The notes: generated by a model from the sequence alone, not told the origin. A stretch of DNA of 64,000 nucleotides from Urechis unicinctus (GCA_034190875.2 CM067354.1:4825815-4889814); one strand, 5' to 3'; shown: positions 34,588 through 48,740, counted from the first letter of the stretch. Made by a program: numbers and translations.

Positions 34588-37500
34588 TGATATCAAATGC
34601 CCGATAGCACATGCCAGCACGCTTGATGCAGCCATGAATATAAAGCGTTCACAATTAAAATATCCCACATGTAAGATGTTTGCAGTGTGTACATCCATTG
34701 TGATGGGACTGCTAGTACGTGAACATGTTGATCTCATTACGGTATTTTCAATGAATGCATGTGAATGAGTACCTCCAAAAAAACATAATAATCATTCAGT
34801 ATTATTATTGAAGCGCATCACTTTAATTTATCGTTTGCGGCAAAACTGACGCCCCATTTGTTAGCATATAAACTTCACGAAACAAGTTATATCTAAAGTA
34901 ACATGATGTATATCTCTGCAACAAGCAGGTGATTATCTTATTTATAGCCTGTTTTTTAAGTATTGCCCATCTATTCCATTCACTCATTATTGATCAATTA
35001 GTGTTATCCTTTTGTTCCAGGACAACGGATCCTCTCGTTTGGACGTCACTGTGGTAATAGTTTTTATGTCGGCACCAGCCAGGGTTGCCGTTCATGTTGT
35101 GTGAAACATCCTTCCCAGTAACAAACACTATGCGCGCCACGGCTGGGGCTTAGACGTGATCAATTACGACCATTGGAGTGCACCATACATTATTCATTAC
35201 CTACTCTGTGTCTCATAGACAAATACCAAGAGGTAATGTATTCTTACCGCTAGTCTGCGCATAATAGATAAATACGGAGCTTATTATCAATTATTCAATC
35301 CTCTGCTGAGCTCCAAACAATCTCTGTTGACTGCAATCTATTATACTCCGTATCGATTACATTACACATTTACAAGCCTTGCAGTTAACAGTGGTCAGTG
35401 AATGCCTTTGTATTGGATGTAAGATACATAAGCCTTACATGACAAATAAGTATAGAAAATTACGTGTTTCGTTCCAAGCTGTCTGGCATTGTACTGCGAT
35501 CACAACACAAGATTTCGCATTGCAACAATATATGCCCGGTGAGTCAATAGGTATTTCATTAAGTATGCATCTTGCTAAAATGAAAGCAATAAACTCTATT
35601 TTGAACAAATTTGGCAACCATGCCAACATAGATATAGTTAATATGACTATGAGCAAGGGTTGTTTTGGAACAAGAAGCGTATTGCTTGATATGCATTACG
35701 TTGTCATTAACATGCTGCCGGGGTATAACATCCAACTGAACGCATGCGATATCTGCAATAGGTAAACTGCCACTTATGCCAATTTTTAGGGTACGAAAAG
35801 CCATGCATATTGCCTAAACCCGCTGTAAAGTCTACCCTTTGCTTTGTAACGCTGCATAAAGAATGAACTTCTCGCTATGATAAGCCTGCTTCTTTTGGTT
35901 CACCGGCAATGGCAATTTGCAGCAAGATGCTATTGCAATCCTGCTGTAAAAGGGCGATGGAATGCTAACTTGGAGAGGCGTGAACTGGGGACATTTCGGT
36001 TGATAAATGTGCGTTTCGCATGTAATTAATCTATGCTGTTCAGAGACTTATAGCTATGGATGCATATTCATTCCCACATGTCATGCAGTGTACGGATTCT
36101 CAGTTCTTCATATGTGCAGGTAAGCGATTTGTGTTTACGTATTGTTTAAATTGGTATATGTCTATTTGAAAGCAACCTTCGGCATGCGATATACAAACAG
36201 TAAAATGCCATCAACATATTTGCTTTTAGTTCTAAGGTGTTGTATAATGTTTTCAACAGGCCTTGTTCGATGCAATGCTTCTGGAATAGTGCCGCAATTT
36301 ATGCATTATTGAATACGTTCTGCTGAATAGAAGATATTTGAAAAACAATTCCAAACTCCAGTGAGCTGGTTAAGTGGATGCCAGGGCAAGTTCTGGTCAT
36401 TTTGGAGGGATTTTAGCTACAAGTTTTGTATTCGGTCATTTATGTATTATCTGTTTGGATTATATTTGACATATACGTATGAAACTTAAATTGAACGTTT
36501 TTCTTTCATCACTTTGGTCTGGTGATTGTGACACCTCGATTGATTTAAAGCGATACATGATGAAAGGGCTGCAACAGCTTCCATGGACTGTTACAATATT
36601 TAAGCAGTTTAGTGAAAAAGGGAATATTCAGGCTAACGTTACACCAGCTTATTACATGCCTGACATCTTAACATCTGTAGTCGGCATAAAACTGGAAACT
36701 CGAAGAACACTTACTTTAACATAGCTCACTGAATAGATCTGCACAAGGTTGTCTATGCAAGCGCTTTTGCCAAAATAAATCTTCTGGAATCTGTACAGGG
36801 CGTTACTAAAATGCTAGAAAAGGTGTAATTCATTTGGATAAATTTTCCCAACAATGATTAGAAAGCTAACTTACAACCTACGCTTTCAATGCGTCTGACA
36901 AAAATGTTTGAAACATCTGCATATGTCACCAAACGTTATCCCAGATTGATGACAAATAACTAACAACGAAGCTTACACAACGCGGTAGACCGGGGAAATG
37001 ATTGCCAAATGCTTTTAAAGCTATAACTTGTGACGCACTGCATATATATTTTGCTCTATGTCTGATGAAAGAGATAGGTGTCATATTTAGTTACCGATTC
37101 AAATCAGGCAAGCAATGCAGTGTATCAGTCGTGAAGGCACACATAGTGTTCGGGGTGATAAGACAACGTTTGCGTGTCACTGTGAGCGAGTTTTCCATTA
37201 AACATTTGTAAGATAGTTCCTCAGATTAAAAGGGTATACCAATCAGAAGGATAGCCTTTCAGGTAGTTGGTCAGACCAATCATATAGCAAACACAAACGT
37301 CAACACACGTATGCTCAGCACCAAGCAGCACTGTGTCACCATAATTGCTTTTTGCTTGTGGGCTAATATTTGCATCTGTTTATTTTTGGACGTGTCATTG
37401 AGGCCAGATTATACGTGCATAGCTCATAACCCCAATAGCACAACTTAGACTTTTAACAGTATCCCACGCAGAGGGATATTTTTGCAGAAAGTATCATCTA

Positions 37501-40500
37501 GCGTCCAACGAATTAAAGAAAACTTTACCCTAATGACACATGCATTTGATGGATTTAGGAATGACTACAGACGCATTGCCATGAGATATTTAAATGGTAA
37601 GGGACAATTAAATCAGAATTCTTGAAGCGTTGATGTTCCTCTTTTCTGGTACATTACACAACTTGCCCCACGTTGTGAGTGTTTGGAATCCCACCCATGT
37701 CCATAAAGCACCGGAACGCTCCAAGGAGGTAATATGAACAAGACCCGTTGTCTTGAAACCATGCGTCACTGGAAAGCATGTGGCTAAGTATTTAGTAAAA
37801 ATCTATTATTAAGAACAATTGTATCCTTCTATTTCTACTGCAAACAAATATACAAATACTTTTTCAATTTGAATGTTACCCTAAATCCTGTATTTTTACA
37901 TTATATTCACCACTCCAATCATTGGCTTAAAGCAATTAACTTTGCTCGCCACATCAATGATCTAGCAGGCGGATTTTCACAACAGCTACGCTTCATACAT
38001 CATACCTATTTGCCCAAACTGACGTAATTAACTGTTGGAAATATGTTAATAAGTCACACGGTAATACTTTTCTCCTTTATTGTATTTGTTGAAGCTCCTT
38101 TTATCTTGCAAACCAGTAGAGGTCTAACCATTCCTAATAATGCCATAGTACAAATTCTAACCCGACGGTTGCATAAAGATTTGTCGGTTTAATGCACCTA
38201 TTGTTTATTTCTATATGCTTTGTCACCAATTGAAATATGGCGTTCGTCATCACGTGCCTCTCATTTCTCCGATGAAAATAGTTTAACCGCACTTATATGG
38301 CGCACTGCAGTTTTATTACACTTATGCTATTCAATACATTATCACAATACTAATATCACAATGGTGGCTGGTAATTAGGCTGGCGTAACTAAATGCGGCA
38401 AGCTCTCTCATACTGGTTTCCGTTTAACTCATACGCAGTGAATTATAAGAGGCATACAAACAGCGGTTCTCGTCGTGAGAATTTTTGTGGTGTGCCGAGA
38501 ATCATATGAAATTGATGAACACAACGCAATTATATTGGGAAGCACGCTTAACAGGATATAAGGAACCTTGATGAAACTTTGCTTTTATATATGATAGCCA
38601 CACATTTCCTCGAGTAATCTTGAAACGAAACAAATAATTGGTCTGGCTTGTGCACGGCATCTTGATAATATTTAAGTGTAACTGTCGCCGAACAATATTT
38701 TGTTAGTATGAACGAGATTACACAATAAGTTGGGTAGCTGTAAAAACTCGATATAGTCGTAATACGATAGGATGTATGCTTATAAGCATGATTATGCGCA
38801 TGTTATGCGTCCGGAGCTAGCAAATGACTATTTCTAGTCAAGCTGACGGGTTATGACCCAGTGACGTCAATTTGAGACCATTAAGTGGCCCGTTCTGGGT
38901 TGAATAATTGCAGCGCACCAGTTTAACGCTCGTAATCAACTCAGTGCAATCTGAGGCAATATCGGGGGTTTCTTTTATACGTGCATACTTTGATAATCTT
39001 GCGGTGAAGTGCAATAGCGTCTGGTGGCATCATGGACCATAAGACTCAGCTATAGACGATGTTGTACGATTATATAACCGTTGTAACTGACTGTGGTTAC
39101 TTCTTGCCTTTCTGCACATTTAAAGCAGTCAATATATGTTATGATATACACAAAAAGACGTATGGCATCATGGGTATTTGACTTAAATATTGTTTATTAA
39201 CTACTAAAAGAGATGAACGTTGGCAACAATTAATATTAAAGTTATACCTTTGATGCGATCATGATACTGTTAACTAGACATCCAGTTTTTCCAAGCAGTT
39301 GTAATACTCGGATATATATAATACATGCACCTGCTAGTGTTCAATTTTGCATAACATTACATCAGTATAATAAACATGCAAGGTTAGACGGCAACATTGT
39401 CTCTGCTTAACGTTCATCTTGCAGCCACTTGACAAACGTATAATATATGCTGCGCGCTGTGCCCATGGTTTCTATTCAAAGTAATAGTAAACACGCACAG
39501 CGGAAGTTGCTAATAAGATTGCCAGTGGTTTCTGATACCATAAACGCTCACAAACTTGCCCCTTGTATACCATACACTAATTTCCGCACGTTGAGAGCAA
39601 TCGTATATTGCATTCTACAAACTCTCAAGGAAGTTATAACCTTGGCATATGTGGCAGGCTTATGCAAATCCGATTAATTGGTTTGCAAATGCGATTGCTT
39701 CTAAAACCTTTTATGTGACAGAAGAAAAAAACGAATCAATAATGGTCTTGCTGACGTGATGACGATTGTTTTGGGCAGAAGATGCCACCTTAGTGACCTA
39801 AATCACTAATTGCTTGGATGCTGTGATCATCACAGTTAGAATCGAAAAGGAACAAAATGATGTTTAAATTAATGATGCGAGCACAAACGTAATCATTCGA
39901 AAATCAAAACTGCCAATACTGCCAATACTGCTTCAGGTGTTTTAAGTGCACCGTGCATCACATCCAGATTTCTCTCACACACGCGTAGTGGTTTCGTGAA
40001 GCACGCGATTCTCTCCATCATCTATTATTCCGAAGCCGCTTCTGACATGATGTCTTTAACTCAACCAACACGAAATATACTGGGGGAAACGTATATGATC
40101 TCATTGCAGACGCATATGGATATTTGAAATGACAACACACGCGGGTTTTGCATACAACGCAGCTTTTATTCATAGGTTCATACCGTAAGAGTATTGTGAT
40201 ACGGAGCTATTACAGTCATTTCATGTATCTGTATATAAACATGTAAAACGTGCGGCGATATGTGGTTAATAATTTACCATTGACAATGCAAAAAGACGCA
40301 TAATAGTCTATTTCGTTTTGTTTATCCCGCTTCTACCTCCGGCCTGGCTGACGCTACGGTCAATCGCTGCATGCAACGGACAATCGATACACAGCAGTAG
40401 TGCCTTGAGTTTGGACTACTAACTGCCAGAGATTGCCGTCGCATTGCGAGATTGTTGGTGTCCTTCGCCGGTAAAGCCAGTAAAATGATAAGGGGTGCAA

Positions 40501-40546
40501 TTGGTGTATTAACATTTGATTGCGTAATTATGTATACATATATTGC

Positions 40547-40547
40547 G

Positions 40548-40607
<60 letters not shown>

Positions 40608-40711
40608 AAATGTATATATATATATCAATATATATATATATATATGTATGTATATAAATATATATAGATATATATACATATATATATATATATATTTTGC
40701 GAATACATATA

Positions 40712-40763
<52 letters not shown>

Positions 40764-40840
40764 TATATATATATTCTTTATATACATCAATATAAATATA
40801 TATACATATATATATATATGAATGTATGCTTGCCAGTACT
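40547..40840. repeat. (TA)n-rich compound microsatellite
   Basis: Several TA runs broken by TTTAAAATG, ATCAATA and TTTGCGAATAC islands. Confidence 0.93.
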
Positions 40841-41000
40841 TAAAGGTGTATTCCATAAAAAAAAATGGTGCTGATATCCAGATTACAAAAGTTGGAATGG
40901 CCGTATATATTTCTTGTTGTTCTTAAATAAACTTTAAATTCCTTATTTTTCACGTCCCGTCACTAATAGACCATATTTGAAAGCTCATGAATTATTAATT

Positions 41001-41008
41001 CCGGAAGT
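41001..41008 (+). promoter_or_regulatory. ETS/GABP-like site CCGGAAGT
   Basis: A perfect CCGGAAGT lies 78 bases upstream of the MDDQ start codon at 41079, within a locally GC-rich stretch (ATCGCCGCCGGTGG). This arrangement is common at TATA-less promoters. Function is inferred. Confidence 0.4.
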
Positions 41009-41078
41009 GCAGAAACGTCATCTCTCTGTGCCGATCGCCGCCGGTGGGTGTTTAGTTTGCGCTATTTTCTTCGCGATA

Positions 41079-42020
41079 ATGGACGACCAAAGCAAGAAAC
41101 GAAGAAAAGGTGGAGAGAGAGAGAAGCTATTAACAGATTCAACAACCAAGAGAAGGAAGCATGAGCGAGACCAGCTGAGGTCTTACACGAGGGTCTCTTT
41201 AAGAAAGGCATTCAGGGAAGTGAGGAGTTTGACCAACGATGAAGCTGCAAAGTGTTTGCTGGACATGTAAGTAATCTCGTTGTATTATGAATCCCCTGCT
41301 AACGAATCGGTCTGTTTGAATCGACTTGTGTAAATATCACCGATTAAATAAAATTTAAGGGCCTACGGTGAGTCCATTGCACGATTTGGATTTGTTAATT
41401 GTTGTTGCAAACATACCTTGCTTTGTAAACGTCAGGTAGAGCAATTATTGCATCCTCTTGACCCTAATTCAATGGCTGGTGTTCGTCACACTTTGCCCGC
41501 AATCAAGTTGTGGCAATGGGCCACAACAGGCATAGGGATTGGGCATATGCACTCAAGAAGGATGGTCGGCCAATGTAAGTCTCTCATGACCACTCAACCA
41601 CACACTGACTAAATGTCCTATCATAAAACAAAGTACTGATGTCGCACATATAATGTGTTCTAGCTAATTTGGCCATATAATGCAATTTTCTTGTGTTATA
41701 GGTACTCGCTTCAACAAGCAGTCAAAGACGTGGTCATCGGTTAAGAGGCCAAGACTTGCGCTCACATACCAGGTATGATAACAGAAATCTTAAGGCCCAG
41801 GCAATGCGACAGCAATCACAACAACACCTACAACATCTGTTGGGAAAAAGTTACAAATGACAACTTGTTCACTGAATATACTTGTATGTCTAAAACATTC
41901 AATTATGTGTTGAACCTATTATTGTATTTTGCGGTCAAAATGTGCGTCAGGAGTGACACCCAAGGTCTTATCGTATCGCTGATGTTTCATTTCGTCATGA
42001 TTGCTGTCCACATCCTCCTT
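41079..42020 (+). pseudogene. Decayed multi-exon gene of a repetitive family
   Basis: Exon 1 (41079-41266) reads MDDQSKKRRKGG, a Lys/Arg-rich stretch with ERDQLRSYTRVSLRKAF, and NDEAAKCLLDM, and stops at a clean AT|GTAAGT donor. An exon ending at 41574, also AT|GTAAGT, reads GHNRHRDWAYALKKDGRPM. After a TATAG acceptor at 41701, the next piece reads RFNKQSKTWSSVKRPRLALT, then in another frame PGMITEILRPRQCDSN. The string 'HN...R......G...Y....K....W...P......Y.P.+...IL..R' is one I associate from memory with repeated genes in cnidarian and sponge genomes. A small deletion after the acceptor and a further frame change suggest the copy is dead. Function unknown. The basic first exon suggests nuclear location. 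Confidence 0.45.
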
Positions 42021-42029
42021 TGCACTAGT

Positions 42030-42540
42030 TATTTCAAGAGTCCACAGTCCTTAAATCATGCGATAGGTTTGCTTTCTTCATAAAGCTACCCTTTGAGACA
42101 GCTTTGCCATGCACTAGCCGAACAAGAGTAAAACCAACCATCTGTGGTATTGTACTTAGCACTGTAAGCTGGATCCCGATATCTTCTGCTAGAATCGGTT
42201 GCAGCATCAGCAGCAGAATGAGGTTTATCAACGGCATCATGATATGTTGGACAGTGAGGTTGCTCGAAAGAACAGATGACTACAACCCGGGTCCGAGGCT
42301 CATGAGGCTCATATGTCACAGAATCTAGTAAACACATCAATCCATCCATACCTGTGCAATTGAAGTATCTCAATACATCTGTTATTCAGTGATGCATAAT
42401 CCGACAGAAATTGCCCAATTGAACCATACCAATAACACTGAATGCTCTTACACTTGCGCTGAAGATAGGTGACAGTGCCTAAACAATGTACTGAACAGCT
42501 TATACCTACGCTTAGAGGGCTTATGTGTGCATCCGCCCGA
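42030..42540. other. Ambiguous open frames on the minus strand
   Basis: Two overlapping minus-strand frames cover 42034-42373 (95 and 68 codons). One is rich in Tyr, Ser and Asp and has VVVICSFEQPHCPTYHDAV. Neither matches a family I know, and no splice partner is clear. Coding status unresolved. Confidence 0.3.
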
Positions 42541-42551
42541 CAAAATATATG

Positions 42552-43925
42552 GGGCCGTATTCATAAAGAAACTTAAGTCCGCAAACTCAGGTTTTTGAGA
42601 CGGCAAGCTGAGCTGGCCGTCTTAACCGTATGCAAAAAGAATCCCTAGCGTGCTCAATTCTGAGTCAGCTAGGTAGCTGACTTAAGTTCGCTAGCTCAAA
42701 CTTAAAAATGGCGGTCGAACGTTAATATTTTCAGGAAAATGCTTTCACAGATACGTAAAAGAACATGTATGTTTCTAAAATGAACCAAAACATAATCAGC
42801 CGTTCGTTATTTATGACACACCAATTTTTATCGGGATATTTAAATTATTTACGCCGCAAGCTGTTTTCGTAAAAACGAAGAGAGGAATTCTTCGCATAGG
42901 CTTCTGACAGGGTGTTGTTAGTCCACCAAAGAGCGAGTTAGCTAGCAGTGGATTTGAATTAGGGATGGTTTGTGTGATTATCACAGTGGATGGGAGTTTC
43001 TATATCAATAACGCAGTTATTCACGATTTGTCATGTTATAGTGAATTTTCTTTAACTTCACAATATGAACAACGGCGCCAATATTCACATTTAGAATAAT
43101 TGATATTAGAAAAGCAGGCACCAAGCCTACAAGTCTATGAATCCACTTCCTAATAACATATGTTGAAAGTGCGCCCATAGCAGACCAACGACAAGGGTTA
43201 TTTTGCGATAAAAAAAACTTCCGTTTTATGCGTCAAAAACAAAGACACGTCATAGACTAACGACGCGCGAATTTAAAAGGACTGTCAAACAACAAAACTC
43301 AACAAGCATTGTTTATATTTATCGAGGAATAATAATGTTATAAGTGCAAGCATGGCCAATGGAATTATTTCTCTATCGTGTGGATTAGCCGTGATTATAT
43401 TGCCGATTATAGGACCATAAAAACAATGGTTCATCGTGCTGTTGGCGTTGTGCCTGTGAGGCTGTGGTCACGTTCATGGATAACAATGCAGTAGATCGGA
43501 GGGCTGAGAATATTCATATTCATAAGCAACCGGTTTTAACTTTAAGGCTATTCCTTTTTTACTTTGTTTTGATAAACGATAACGACGGTAGGTCCAGACT
43601 ATATATTATATAAAAGAGTCAGACTAGACTACTTCATTTCCGTCGTCTAAATCGATCATTCTTCGTCATTTTATTCCATTTTCGGTCTAATGAACACAAT
43701 AACATATTGTTCCCTTTTCCTGTAAGACACAAACTATGATCTCGATGGTACATGTTTGAAATTATAGACACAAACTTTTTGGGCTGTTTGCCAGCCCTGA
43801 GTTGGCGGACTTAGCTGAGTTCGCTAACACTTTATTTTGTGGATACGCCTGAGTTCGCGGACTCAGCTAAGATCACCAACTCAAGTTAAGACAAATCAAG
43901 TTAAGATTCTGTATAGATACGGCCC
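42552..43925. mobile_element. Non-autonomous PIF/Harbinger-like element (1,374 bp)
   Basis: The ends are inverted repeats. GGGCCGTAT is identical at both tips and 21 of the first 26 bases agree. The element is flanked by ATG at 42549-42551 and at 43926-43928, a 3-bp duplication as PIF/Harbinger elements make, although their usual target is TWA. Inside each end, words such as AAGTCCGC.AACTCAG, GAGTTCGC and CTCAGCTAAG recur in both orientations, forming subterminal inverted repeats. No transposase frame is present, so it would depend on a partner element elsewhere. The GC-poor middle shows nothing else. Confidence 0.75.
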
Positions 43926-43929
43926 ATGA

Positions 43930-45101
43930 TCAAGCTGCTTGTCATCGATTCTATCTGAAACCAATTGGAATTTTCTGATCGATTCGTGGGCACGATTGCC
44001 TGGACCAATCAGTGGACTCCATTGCTGAAACTCATGGCTCAAGACACCGATTCCTCAGATGTAACAAAAGCGACTACAGATATAACAACTTATTATCATA
44101 TCTCAATAGCCACGATAAGGGATGGTAAGAAATCCGAGGAAACTGGTGTCCCCCTTAAGTTTCTATTGCCAACAGTGTTTATCAGCTAGTGTTTGTAAAT
44201 TGCGATATAAAAATGGCGAACCCCGCCAATGTCCTGGTTCGATAGGGCCATTTTAATGGTTCGTCCAACAATGCTACTGGAGGTGCATTCTATTTCACAG
44301 TGTGGTTTTTGTGGAAGACAACAATGGCGGCTTTTAAGGAGGATACTATTGTGGTTCGGCAATGACTGGCGATAAATTGATTGTCTGGATATATTATTCA
44401 TGCACGGTCGTAATTTATGCTCACTGGAATAACAGATTATTCGCCTATGGATACGCGTCTTAGAATGCGCCCGAGCGATTAGATTTTGGACGGCCATTCA
44501 TAGTCTCCAATCAATCAACTTAGTCTGGAATCGTCGCAAGCCACCACGCTGCAGCATCTAGTCACCAATGGTTTGATATCAGCAGCGATAACTCCTGTGG
44601 CATATCATCATACTTATTAAAGTGTCAACCTTCTAAATATTATAACGCGGACAGTGCATCGCTACCCGCTTAACTTCAAATATCACATACAATCGGGAAG
44701 TATGGTGCTATGACTGTAACAATTAATAATTTGTAAAACTTTTCATACTGTCTAAATCTGGAAATGGGCAAGTGCGCCCGGGGCTTATCATTAATATATT
44801 TGAATATGCAACTTAAGTAATGCCCTAGGTACATATGCATCAATTAACGTATTTCTTTCGATATGTTTATTCATACTTTTCCAGCATATGTGGCGCTATT
44901 TAACATTTTTTAATGGCTACGTATTAGGTTGTACATCCATGTGCGGGTAAATAACTGTCTGACTAAGATTGCACATGCATGGCAGACGTAAGAGACCAGG
45001 AACGGGGGACATTTATTGATTGATAAACGATGCAATATAATGATTGCTAGACTATCCACAACCTAACACATAATATCTAAGATTACCGGCTAACATATAT
45101 G

Positions 45102-45163
<62 letters not shown>

Positions 45164-45203
45164 TAGAGATATATATATATATATATATATATAATATCTA
45201 TAT

Positions 45204-45247
<44 letters not shown>

Positions 45248-45416
45248 CTCTATATATATATATGTGTGTGTGTATATATAGACAATATATATATATGTAT
45301 ATATATATATAAATATTCATGTTTATATATAAATATATATATATGAACATATATTTATATATAAATTTATATCTATATTCACATCACATATATACATATA
45401 AATATAAATATAAATA

Positions 45417-45498
<82 letters not shown>

Positions 45499-47980
45499 CT
45501 CAAGAAGTGAGTGACATACGAGATCACCTCATACAACACCTGAGATTCCAAACGCCTATGCTATTTTTACTGCAAATGATACGATTGACATGATTCGAAT
45601 AGCGTAATCAAGCGTAACATTTGTACTCCAGCATGCAATCTGCCACCTTATCCAAAATGCTGCAGGAGAAATACAATGTATCAGTTAAATCGATTTTGGC
45701 GAATCAACTCACGATCCGCGCAATGTAAGCTTCATTAATTTTTGCAAGGCTTACTCCCACTATGCTGTTGGGTGTGGGTCTGATGAAGGTGGTTGTATTT
45801 GACTAATCCAATCATTGTGAAGTTGATGTTTGGGGACAAAATAGTGCTTCTGACGAGTGCAATGACCAATATTTGATCAGCGATGATAGATGAACGGGAG
45901 ATGGTTTCAATCTCACGAGTGCTCGTCGTATGGAAGGAGGTATTACCGCCATGCCCGGTCCTGCAGACAACCACAATAACCAATGCACCTTGGTTACAAT
46001 GAAATTGATAATTCTTGCTTTCCAATTTTGGAAATTATATTATAGACAGTGACACATCTGAGGTTTGATGTTGTGATGTCTCTGGGAAGGAGAAGAGTCC
46101 TTCACGCTAACTGAATAATAAGTCACTTGTAGCAGGTTAATAATATGGGCTGTACAAAGTCGCTGGGAACATGTGGACAATAAAACTCATAGAAAACAAT
46201 CTATCCCGAACTCACATCCATGCTTCTGTACATTGATATGTAATTGAACGTCCAGTTATTTGTCGAACAATCACATATGCGGTGTATCCATTAATTAAAT
46301 AAGTTAACTGCTGACACGTCGAGAGATAATCAATACCGTAAATATGTGAGCAAACGAGAGCTATGGTATTATAGTAATAACCACAGTAAACAGTTACTAA
46401 TATGATACTGACGAGGAAGTGACGAATTCGGTGACTTGTGTATAAGCGAATCGACCACTATTATAAATCCTGTTGAATAAGCGGCTCTGGATTTATATGC
46501 GAAAGCATATAATGATTGCAAAGCTCAATAATGGTGTGAAGTGCTTCAGTTGAAATAACAGATAGGGGCTGGGATTGATTGCATCAATACAAACACTGAG
46601 AAAGACACTGTTGCTTCATTTCAAATTCCTTTCACGTATAAGCTAACTGAAAACCAAATAGCGTCATAATATACCTGACTTCATTCTACGTGTCTTTATA
46701 TGACTATTCACGCCACCACAATCATCCCCAAAAACGCTGATATATTAATTCCCTGAACATTATTGGTATCAGAAGTTCATTCAGAGGAAGTTACCATGAT
46801 AGATGTGATTGTGAGGATGGTGCTCAACAAACTCCCCATACTCGTTTGTAGTAATTGTAGATATTACAACCATACCACATCCCTTATCTTACCATGATGA
46901 TTTATCACGTTAACAATTAAAATGTTACTAGATAGCAATGCAGAGACGTCAATCTCAATCGCGAGATTCTGCTCGGGGTGGTACCTCCGCTCACGTTTCT
47001 GCCTCAATCGGTAGGGCTGCATGTGCCAAGCAGAGCTTGTTCAGATTCCGTTAGAATGCGTCTTTGCTAGATGCTTTGCGTATGTTTACTCATACGCTTC
47101 TTTATTCTTCATATAACGAATCTGGTAGATTGGTGGTTATTCACGAAACCTTCAGTGATTGCAAACGACTTCAATTAATGGGATATCATGGCGAATGGCT
47201 GTGTATATTACCCAATTATTTATAACGACAAAGGTTTTAAGAGCTCTTATATTGATATAATGATATCGTACGGTAAGAGTGCGATTAAATATGATGACAA
47301 AACAACGCCCACATAATAGTAATACAAAATCTCCTTAAGCGCTAACTCTCAGCATGTTGCCTGAATTTGTGGCTGCTCTATACATCCTAAACCCCACACA
47401 CAGCACAATCGATATCGGTCATTAATTATCAATAGAATCTAAATCAAATAGGCTGGGCCTATTTTACATATGGGTCTATTGACTTTCACAATTTTCCTGG
47501 CAGCGGAGTCCAGAGGTTGATGGCAAAGCATGGCGTCCTCTATAACTTATTGACTCAACGCAATATCACAATAAAGCCGCGACAATTGCTACCCAGGACA
47601 AGTGTATTACGAAAATGGGAAATCAATCGCACACAAAATGCTATGAGCTAGCCTTTATGGTGTTGAGTCTGCTTTCAATTTAATGTGTTATACGATGATG
47701 GGCGCCTACCATTGGTAATTGTGGCAAAACACAAAGGCGCCGTGTTCTTGTCTAAAACCAGTTCATTAAAGCAGCAAGGGGCACGTACTGGACCAAACTC
47801 GCCTATGTGACTTAAATGCATAATAACGTTATACAATCAGTATATTGTCAGGCTGATAGAGTAATCTGAGTAGCCTGGCCCCTCGAACTCAATATTGGCA
47901 TTTTTAATCAGCGATTGATCGAATAAAATATTTTGGCAAGATAACCCAATTGGAGACCGCATTGCGATTTTGTCCAAGAG
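43930..47980. other. Gene-poor stretch
   Basis: No convincing gene. Frames of 74-103 codons near 44.0-44.5 and 45.7-46.0 kb lack motifs. A large TA tract is listed separately. Confidence 0.55.
45104..45494. repeat. Large (TA)n compound microsatellite
   Basis: About 390 bases of TA runs with GTGTGT, AGATAGAG and AAATAT variants. Confidence 0.95.
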
Positions 47981-48117
47981 GTGGCGGCACAGAGCAATGC
48001 GGTCCAAAGCTCGACGGAAGTTATCATGTTATGCGCTTACTTCGCGGTTTATGCGTAAATACAAAAGATTATTTTCCATGTTGTTTCACTTCGACGAATA
48101 AAGTTTCTCGCTCTACG

Positions 48118-48566
48118 TCACGCGGTCATGAGATATTTGATGGTGAGGGCAGTGCTGTCAGTGTTCATAGTAGTTATAAACTCATTATCACGGGTAACTG
48201 GTACAATCTCCATACTCTGAGACGTAAACACCACAAGATGACAAATTTGACTGTTCGTGCAAAACAACTGGCCCTGAATTTGGTAATAGTAGTCATGTTG
48301 GCTGTTAAGGGTGAGTTGGCTGTTCTCACTGACCAGGTATGGCACCGAGACATGAGTAACTGGTTTGTCCCTGGTGCAGTAGGGACACTTGACCTCAACA
48401 ACCATGTCATCAGACACAACCCCATCTGGCGAGCATGCTATGTAGGGGTGTGTTTGGGACACTACAATCTCACATGGCTTTACTTCAGTCGCAGTCAATT
48501 CTGCATATTTCCTCAGAGCCACATCATGCCAAACTGGGAAGTCTCTTACACCTTTCTAGGTGCCAA
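48118..48566 (-). pseudogene. YqaJ / lambda-exonuclease-like nuclease domain, partial
   Basis: The minus strand reads KGVRDFPVWHDVALRKYAEL, KPCEIVVSQTHPYIACSPDG, VVSDDMVVEVKCPYCTRDKP, DYYYQIQGQLFCTNSQICHL and VVFTSQSMEIVPVTRDNEF. This is the YqaJ (PD-(D/E)xK) exonuclease core. SPDG supplies the metal-binding Asp, EVK the Glu and Lys, and YYYQIQGQ the conserved Tyr/Gln motif. The residues of the active site are all present. Upstream a stop precedes KGVRDF. Downstream, homology ends at ITTMN and the expected C-terminal helices are missing. The domain in phages degrades DNA ends for recombination. In animals such genes are repetitive and their role is unknown. Confidence 0.85.
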
Positions 48567-48723
48567 GCTTTATTACTGGCTTGTATCCCTCACATATTGG
48601 CACTGAGCTTCTGTGATGTGGGAGATGCCTTCATGGAGGGTGAGGGTCAGAGTATGAAACGCTAACCCAGTGTTCTGGATATTTATAAACAACAGCTGCA
48701 GATGATCTGATCGAAATGGGGGT

Positions 48724-48740
48724 GGGGGGGGGGGGGGGGG
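48724..48740 (+). repeat. Poly-G run
   Basis: Seventeen consecutive G residues just upstream (minus-strand sense) of the YqaJ exon. G-runs occur at the matching place in the second YqaJ copy (near 60645-60725). Confidence 0.95.

Noticed and set aside
35379-35804. 128-codon plus-strand frame and overlapping minus-strand frames
   Set aside because: Long frames on both strands over the same bases, none with a recognisable motif.
44225-44260. GGTTCGA phrase considered as a tRNA T-loop
   Set aside because: No flanking stem, acceptor stem or anticodon arm could be built around it.
44186-44497. 103-codon minus-strand frame
   Set aside because: Composition is unremarkable and no family pattern or splice site supports it.
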